Positions 33,168 through 37,604 of a stretch of DNA of 37,604 nucleotides are shown one piece after another. Positions within the stretch are counted from its first letter, which is position 1, and each line of letters starts with the position of its first letter. Below the pieces are notes generated by a model that was not told the DNA's origin, did not search any database, and saw only the letters and a program-made list of their open reading frames with translations. The stretch covers positions 1 to 37,604 of the forward strand of contig NZ_JADYUF010000035.1 of assembly GCF_021531655.1 (NCBI RefSeq), read 5' to 3'. Source of the stretch: Leyella stercorea. Its GTDB lineage: Bacteria > Bacteroidota > Bacteroidia > Bacteroidales > Bacteroidaceae. The translations under genes were made by a program, and so were the position numbers.

Positions 33168-34673
33168 ATGAAGTATATAAAGTATTCATTGATTGCCGCA
33201 TTGTGCTTCTTCATGACACAATGCACAGAAGAGGATGGCAAGACTTATCCACAGCAACCCGCTCCTAACTGGAGCGCGGTTGCAGAGGACTTTGTCAGCG
33301 ATGTCCCGGTATGGCAGGTGGCGGACAACGCCCCTGCTTCAGCCCCAGGATGGAAAGCCGACTTCAGCAGCAACGAGCAGGCTCCGTCATGGACCGATCC
33401 TGACAAGAGTGTCTATCCGATGAGCATGACAGCCGTAGTGCGTCTCAGTCCAATACTAGAGACTCTTGCTGCCGACGACGACATGATGGCTGCCTTCATT
33501 GGCGGCGAGTGTCGTGGAGTGGCTAAGAAGGTAATGAACGACGGTGTACGCCTGTTCTTCATTCACGTCAAGGCTCCTTCAAGCGAGAACGGCAATGTGG
33601 AGTTCCGCTATTATAGCGCTGCCTCTAAGCGCGTGTACGTATCAGTAGCAGCCGACGTCAAGTATGAAGTTGACAAAATCTACGGTACTGCCGAGAACCC
33701 AAAGTACCCCGACTTCGAGCAGTCAGGCCCCTACCCCATTGCCACCAAGGCATGGGTGAAGGTAGACAAGGCACAGTTGCCGTTCGCCATCGGTAATGGC
33801 GACGAACTTCAGGCTTTCGTAGGCGACGAGTGCCGCGGCATAAAGCACGTGGAGAACGAGGCTGACATGCTCTATTGGTATGACATACTCGGTCGTGCAG
33901 AGGGCGAGAAGATGACGTTCCGCTATTACAGCGCAGAGAAGAAGCAGGTGTACGTTTCCGAACAGGCATACGTCATCGGCAAGCGAGGTTCGGTGATTGG
34001 TTCTGAAGACCAGCCACAAACCCTCACCTTTGTACCGCAAGGCAGCATGACCGCTTACCTCACCCTTGACGCCGTTACAGGCAGCTATGCCGACAAGAGC
34101 GGCGACAAGCTGGCGGCTTTCGTAGGAAATGTATGCGCCGGAATAGGCGAAATAGTGGGCGAAAAGGACGGCAAATCTGTGTATAAGATGGTGATAAACA
34201 GCGTCAGCTCACAATCAGCAGCTGTAGACATTCGCTATTACAGCCATCGCAACAGCTATGTGTTCACCGCACCTGCATGCATTACGTTTGCCGACGGCAA
34301 GGTGGAAGCATCACTCGAGAATCCACTCACCCTACCACTCGTAGTGAACGGCAAGCATCCGCTTAAGATGACGGCTTGCGTAGCATTGCCACAGAACATT
34401 GCCCGTCAGGCAACTGCCGAGGACATGATGGCAGCATTTGTAGGTACAGAGTGTCGCGGTACGGCAAAGGCAGAGCAGACAGAAAACGGCGAATATGTCT
34501 TCCGTATGGAGATAAACGGCAGCATGGGAACAGAAGAAACCGTCACGCTGAAGTATTATTCCACCCGTAATGCCTATCTGTATCAGGCAGTCTCAGCATT
34601 CAAGTTTGCCAATGGCGAAAGCTATGGCACAACTGGCGAACCTCGCATTCCTGCTTTCGTCATTGTTGAATAA
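33168..34673 (+). CDS. Lipoprotein with four copies of a surface-protein domain
   Basis: A 501-residue predicted lipoprotein: MKYIKYSLIAALCFFMTQC puts the lipid-bearing Cys at residue 19, with the relaxed lipobox usual in this phylum, followed by acidic TEEDG that often marks surface export. Four tandem domains of about 100 residues start near 86, 188, 294 and 400. Each has MxAxVxL, then D-x-x-AAFVGxECRG (for example DDDMMAAFIGGECRGVAKK), a strand such as YVFRMEI, and FRYYSAxxxxVYxS, ending in a Gly-Glu-Pro turn. The same domain occurs twice in the giant T9SS protein encoded 18 bases upstream. I do not know a settled family name or ligand. The ring of shared domains suggests the two proteins work in the same surface assembly. 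It is followed after 21 bases by the OmpA gene. Confidence 0.85.
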   Translation: MKYIKYSLIAALCFFMTQCTEEDGKTYPQQPAPNWSAVAEDFVSDVPVWQVADNAPASAPGWKADFSSNEQAPSWTDPDKSVYPMSMTAVVRLSPILETLAADDDMMAAFIGGECRGVAKKVMNDGVRLFFIHVKAPSSENGNVEFRYYSAASKRVYVSVAADVKYEVDKIYGTAENPKYPDFEQSGPYPIATKAWVKVDKAQLPFAIGNGDELQAFVGDECRGIKHVENEADMLYWYDILGRAEGEKMTFRYYSAEKKQVYVSEQAYVIGKRGSVIGSEDQPQTLTFVPQGSMTAYLTLDAVTGSYADKSGDKLAAFVGNVCAGIGEIVGEKDGKSVYKMVINSVSSQSAAVDIRYYSHRNSYVFTAPACITFADGKVEASLENPLTLPLVVNGKHPLKMTACVALPQNIARQATAEDMMAAFVGTECRGTAKAEQTENGEYVFRMEINGSMGTEETVTLKYYSTRNAYLYQAVSAFKFANGESYGTTGEPRIPAFVIVE

Positions 34674-34694
34674 GCTTAATACCTATCAGTATAT

Positions 34695-35843
34695 ATGAAT
34701 AAGAAAACTATAATTAGCTTGATGCTGGGGGCCATGTCGATGCTCCCGGCATCAGCACAGGACGGATGGTTTGTTGATGTGGGCGGAGGCGTGCAGACAA
34801 TCTTCTCGAGCGATGCCAGCAAACTGGATTTCGGCAAGCGTCTCACACCTTCATACCGCATCGGTGTGGGCAAGTGGATTACTCCAGTTTACGCCCTGCG
34901 TCTGCAGGTTGGAGGCTATGCGCTCAACGGTATGTCCACATCCGAAGGACTCTATCTGCGTGATCCGCAGACCGACGGTTCCGTATATGGTCCTCACGAC
35001 CCTGTAATAGATAATGTGACGGTCCGCCCCGACGGCACCTATCGTCATTATCTGCGCTACGTCAATGCTCATGCCGACTTCATGGTGAGCCTTTCGCGTC
35101 TGCTGTTAAGCGGTCAGGGCAAGTTCGACGTGCTTCCAGCTGTCGGATTGGGTTATGCCCGTACATTCGCTTATCGTGGAACGGCAGCCACCAACTCGCT
35201 TACAGCCAACTTCTCGGTTTTGGCGAAATACAAAGCAACGAAATGCCTGGATGTAAATCTTGAAATAGGTTCGGCTCTCATGCCCGACCATTTCGACGGT
35301 CGCATCACGGGCAAAATGTACGAGCCAACGCTTGGAGCCACACTCGGACTGACCTATAACTTCAATGCTTCCAAGGTATGCGCCAAGAAAGAACGTAGCC
35401 GTAAACAACATCGTGAAGCCGTGGTCGACACGGTGTATATGGTAGAAAGGATTGTGGAACGACCCATCTACAAGGAGCGAATAGTAGAGAAACCGGTGGC
35501 AAAGAAACAGAATCCGTTCCGTCTCGCCTCCATCAGCTTCGCTTATGCTTCTGCCAAACCATCAGAGAAGCAGAATGTCGTATTTGAGAACATCGTGGAA
35601 TATCTCAAGCAGAATCCGTCTGCCCGCATACGTCTGGACGGTTATGCAGACAAGGCTACCGGTAAAGCTAAGACCAACCTCATGCTTTCCATACGCCGCA
35701 CCGACAGCGTGCGAAACATTCTGATAGAACGTTACAACATCGCCCCGTCGCGTATCGAGGCACAAGGCATAGGTAGCAATGCACAACCGTATGAGAACAA
35801 CAATCTCAATCGTGTAGTAATCGTTACAGCAATACCTGAATAA
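34695..35843 (+). CDS. OmpA-family protein with N-terminal beta-barrel
   Basis: A 382-residue outer-membrane protein. The signal peptide is residues 1-21 (MLPASA/QDGWF). Residues 22-225 look like a small beta barrel (GWFVDVGGGVQTIF, YALRLQVGGYALNG, VLPAVGLGYARTF, GATLGLTYNF). A basic, Glu-Arg-rich linker (about 230-275, with IVERPIYKERIVEKPV) leads to an OmpA-C peptidoglycan-binding domain (about 285-382): ISFAYASAKPSEKQNVVFENIVEYLKQNP, IRLDGYADKATGKAKTNLMLSIRRTDSVRNILIERYNI and RIEAQGIGSN, with the Asp and Arg that usually hold the peptide of peptidoglycan. It would anchor the outer membrane to the wall, and as last gene of the operon may support export or anchoring of the giant protein. A strong terminator follows. 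Confidence 0.92.
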   Translation: MNKKTIISLMLGAMSMLPASAQDGWFVDVGGGVQTIFSSDASKLDFGKRLTPSYRIGVGKWITPVYALRLQVGGYALNGMSTSEGLYLRDPQTDGSVYGPHDPVIDNVTVRPDGTYRHYLRYVNAHADFMVSLSRLLLSGQGKFDVLPAVGLGYARTFAYRGTAATNSLTANFSVLAKYKATKCLDVNLEIGSALMPDHFDGRITGKMYEPTLGATLGLTYNFNASKVCAKKERSRKQHREAVVDTVYMVERIVERPIYKERIVEKPVAKKQNPFRLASISFAYASAKPSEKQNVVFENIVEYLKQNPSARIRLDGYADKATGKAKTNLMLSIRRTDSVRNILIERYNIAPSRIEAQGIGSNAQPYENNNLNRVVIVTAIPE

Positions 35844-35863
35844 AGCACATATAAAGCAAGTAA

Positions 35864-35900
35864 AAGAAAGGAGAGTCAACAATGGCTCTCCTTTCTTATT
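35864..35900 (+). terminator. Terminator of the surface-protein operon
   Basis: AAGAAAGGAGAG (35864-35875) pairs perfectly with CTCTCCTTTCTT (35886-35897); the inner TC/GG adds a G-U and a C-G pair around AACAAT. It lies 20 bases past the OmpA stop and is followed by ATTCC rather than a long T-run, though the right arm itself is T-rich. Confidence 0.8.
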
Positions 35901-35998
35901 CCTAATCTCTCATTTCTTATTTCTAATATATAATACGACACCATGTCCCTTTACTATCGTATCACTAATGTCAGGAACGTGATATAAAGATATGTTGC

Positions 35999-36082
35999 AT
36001 GCCTTGAAATGATCGTATCATGCCATGAAACGACCATATCATGCCTTGAAATGACCGCATCATGCCTTGATACGAAGATTTT
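35999..36082. repeat. Four-unit 21-bp tandem repeat
   Basis: Units start at 35999, 36020, 36041 and 36062. The consensus is ATGCCTTGAAATGACCGTAT followed by C; the fourth unit decays after ATGCCTTGATACGA. Because 21 is a multiple of three, the minus strand reads as a seven-residue repeat, but there is no sign of a real gene. Confidence 0.85.
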
Positions 36083-36186
36083 TTACTGAAAGCTGATTTC
36101 ACATACGCAACATCGTTAGTCATAGTTTTGTATAATAACAACGTTTGCTGTTGACGTAGCATTTCACCTCTTATCCTCATCATATT

Positions 36187-36351
36187 CCTTCGTTCATCCT
36201 TCGTTCGTCCTTCGTTCATCCTTTGTAGTGAACTCGATCTACCTCCGTAGTGAACTCGATCTGCCTCCGTTAATGAAGCGAAGTCATAACGGAGGAATAA
36301 CGAAGGCATAACGGAAACTTAACGTAGGCATAACGAAAGCATAACGGAGAT
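36187..36351. repeat. 11-bp periodic array with inverted halves
   Basis: Fifteen consecutive 11-base blocks can be read from 36187 to 36351. The left half has CCTTCGTTCAT-type units (three near-identical at 36187, 36198, 36209) and a 22-base pair of units with GTAGTGAACTCGATCT (36225-36268). The right half has ATAACGGAGGA and ATAACGAAGGC-type units (36286-36351), the reverse complement of the left type. CCTCCGTT (36264-36271) pairs with AACGGAGG (36288-36295) at the centre. Confidence 0.8.
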
Positions 36352-36386
36352 GCATCAAAGAGCGAACGAATAAGATATCCATAAGG

Positions 36387-37172
36387 CTACAACCTATGCA
36401 GAGTCTTATGGCGATGGTGGCTCGCCATACTATGGTTGGGGACGAGACAAAGATTAGGATGATGAGCACTGGTGGCATAGGTGCATCGCCGTGTCGGCGG
36501 CGATGTGGACGGTAAATAATGAGTCCAAATGTTCATTGTTATTTTCCATCCATTGAACATTTGGCCCAAAATACAATTATTTTGATACACTTTCCAATAT
36601 CCACTCTTGAAACTGCCGACACGTTCTAAATAGCCAGTCTTTTTGAGAAATGCTATTTCACGCTTAGCGGTGGCATCCGACAATCCGGTTTTCTCACAAA
36701 GCCTTTCTCTACTTAGATTCTTTTCTTCTGAGAACATCCGCAAAATCATCTTCTGCCTCTCGCTCAAGTTTATTGGGTCATTTATTGGGTCATTCGATGA
36801 ACTATATGAAACATCGTTTTGAATATGTAATGTCAATTTTACTTGCATAAGTTCAGGCTGTTCCAGTAACTCAGGCTTTATCCAATGCTTTTCGTTCCAT
36901 GCGTTTAGAATGAGTGTAAAACCCGAGCCAAGGTTCTCGCCATAGCCTATCATGCGGAACATATTCTGCATACGCTGATTACGTGCCTTTGACTCGACAC
37001 CTTTGTAAATCTGCTCAATAGGCAGTCTCAATACACCGTCCATACTGAAAGGGTGAGGCAAATCACGTGTCAGTTTCGGAATGACCATGCGAATAAAGTT
37101 GAACAGGTTGTTTTCCCAAGTTCCATCGTATGTCAATCGGTCGCTATAGCGTTGGTGAATATGTGAGCTAAT
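36387..37172 (-). pseudogene. Remnant of an AlbA/Schlafen-type ATP-binding protein gene
   Basis: The minus-strand frame opens after a TAG at 37173-37175 with ISSHIHQRYSDRLTYDGTWENNLFNFIRMVIPKLTRDLPHPF and has no ATG near; the first alternative start is TTG at 37136. It resembles the middle and end of proteins with an N-terminal AlbA_2 domain, a RecG-C-like ATPase part and a winged helix. The AlbA_2 domain is absent, and at SMDGVL/RLPIEQIYKG (about 37027) the roughly 60 residues that would hold the ATPase N-box (EAFxN) seem to be missing, so the gene is truncated and internally deleted. The C-terminal winged helix LSERQKMILRMF...LCEKTGLSDATAKREIAFLKKTGYLERVG is intact. Coding character ends near 36588 (GYWKV); the frame then runs through inverted repeats. 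Confidence 0.7.
36484..36564. repeat. Two small inverted repeats past the pseudogene
   Basis: CATCGCCG/CGGCGATG (36484-36505, six-base loop) and CCAAATGTTCA/TGAACATTTGG (36525-36564). The second directly follows the point where the pseudogene loses coding character and may have been its terminator. Confidence 0.55.
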
Positions 37173-37375
37173 CTATCTGACTATAGGGTGTCATTTGACG
37201 ACTCATAATATGGGTGATGTCAAGTGAAATTCAATGAAATTATAAGAAATACGGATGAAAACAACATAAACTTTGCCAACCACAACAAATTAGCGACGAA
37301 TTATGTTGGCAAAATCTCGGCAATTTATATAATCAAAAATCCTAACTGCCCATATTCAAGCAGTTAAGATTCTTA

Positions 37376-37460
37376 TGGTGCGCCTGAAAGGACTCGAACC
37401 TTCACGTCGCAGGACACTAGATCCTAAGTCTAGCGCGTCTACCAATTCCGCCACAAGCGC
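37376..37460 (-). tRNA. tRNA-Leu (anticodon UAG)
   Basis: The minus strand folds as an 85-base class II tRNA including an encoded CCA end (37378-37376). The acceptor arms are GCGCTTG and CAGGCGC with one G-U pair; discriminator A. The D-loop region TGGCGGAATTGGTAGACGCG is typical of bacterial tRNA-Leu. The anticodon stem CTAGA/TCTAG holds the loop CTTAGGA, giving anticodon UAG (reads CUN codons). A variable arm (TGTCCTGCGACGTG region) and the T arm GGTTCGAGTCC follow. Confidence 0.95.
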
Positions 37461-37495
37461 AGTAATGATTATAGTTTGTATTTCAAATACTTTTG

Positions 37496-37527
37496 CAAAG
37501 TTAATGAAAAAAGTTGGAACGCACAAA
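37496..37527 (-). promoter_or_regulatory. Promoter of tRNA-Leu
   Basis: On the minus strand TTTG (37527-37524) is followed after 20 bases by TAACTTTG (37503-37496) and C. This is a textbook Bacteroidota promoter, with the -7 box 35 bases before the tRNA 5' end. It is the best promoter in the window and serves as the internal standard for the weaker ones. Confidence 0.8.
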
Positions 37528-37604
37528 ATATGGATCAAATAATATTGTTGTGTTTTTAACAATCTGCATTTCTTATACAAACAACTGTTTTACCCTATAA
37601 AGAT

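Larger units (their letters stand above)
35901..36386. other. Gene-free repeat region after the surface operon
   Basis: About 490 bases with no credible gene, holding a 21-bp array (35999-36082) and an 11-bp periodic inverted array (36187-36351). Minus-strand open frames here encode only repeats of the type SFQGMIR and RYAFVMP that follow from the DNA periods of 21 and 11 x 3 bases. Confidence 0.7.

Noticed and set aside
35971..36309. 112-codon minus-strand frame with SFQGMIR repeats
   Set aside because: The peptide repeat follows from the 21-base DNA period; no start context or family resemblance.
36387..37136. Intact small DNA-binding protein gene
   Set aside because: No ATG start, family resemblance continues upstream of the first usable start to a stop codon, and an internal block seems deleted; treated as a pseudogene, though a TTG start is not fully excluded.

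Overview
The window looks like a chromosomal segment of a Bacteroidales bacterium, most likely Prevotellaceae. The evidence is promoters with the Bacteroidota -7 box TAnnTTTG, A-rich leaders without clear Shine-Dalgarno sequences, a TonB-dependent receptor, a FadL-type porin, a BspA-like leucine-rich repeat fused to a GH20 hexosaminidase, a type IX secretion (T9SS) C-terminal signal, and intergenic repeats of a kind common in this group. No phage, plasmid, transposase or CRISPR locus was seen.

Layout. 29-2068 (-) BtuB-like receptor; 2208-4016 (-) DUF349 coiled-coil protein; 4330-5847 (-) glutamyl-tRNA synthetase; divergent from it, 5950-8001 (+) a 7TM-HD phosphodiesterase of the PgpH/YqfF type; 8558-10120 (-) FadL/OmpP1 porin; 10640-14380 (+) one-chain PurL; 14483-15019 and 15016-15591 (+) a two-gene short-chain chromate-transporter pair with an ATGA overlap; 15727-16773 and 16798-18984 (-) an M28 peptidase and an LRR-GH20 hexosaminidase that form an operon; 19610-21814 (-) membrane pyrophosphatase. 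Most of this half is housekeeping or envelope function.

The right half is more unusual. A 7TM protein with a C-terminal AraC helix-turn-helix (22062-23222) ends in a strong terminator and is followed by three tightly spaced genes: a 3239-residue T9SS surface protein with three LamG-like domains (23430-33149), a lipoprotein with four copies of a domain that also occurs twice near the C-terminus of the giant protein (33168-34673), and a beta-barrel/OmpA protein (34695-35843), closed by a strong terminator. I read this as one surface module: the OmpA protein ties the outer membrane to peptidoglycan, and the lipoprotein and giant protein share a domain and probably a location. The membrane AraC protein is a candidate local regulator. 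To the right lie two repeat arrays, a decayed AlbA/Schlafen-type ATP-binding gene and a tRNA-Leu(UAG).

The most intriguing non-coding signal is a family of tandem arrays with an almost exact 22-bp period built on the palindrome AAAAGGACTCCTTTT. There are three arrays of five canonical units, at 8139-8248, 10327-10436 and 19425-19534, in convergent, divergent and tandem intergenic contexts respectively. Other sequences nearby also repeat with a 22-bp (2 x 11) period.
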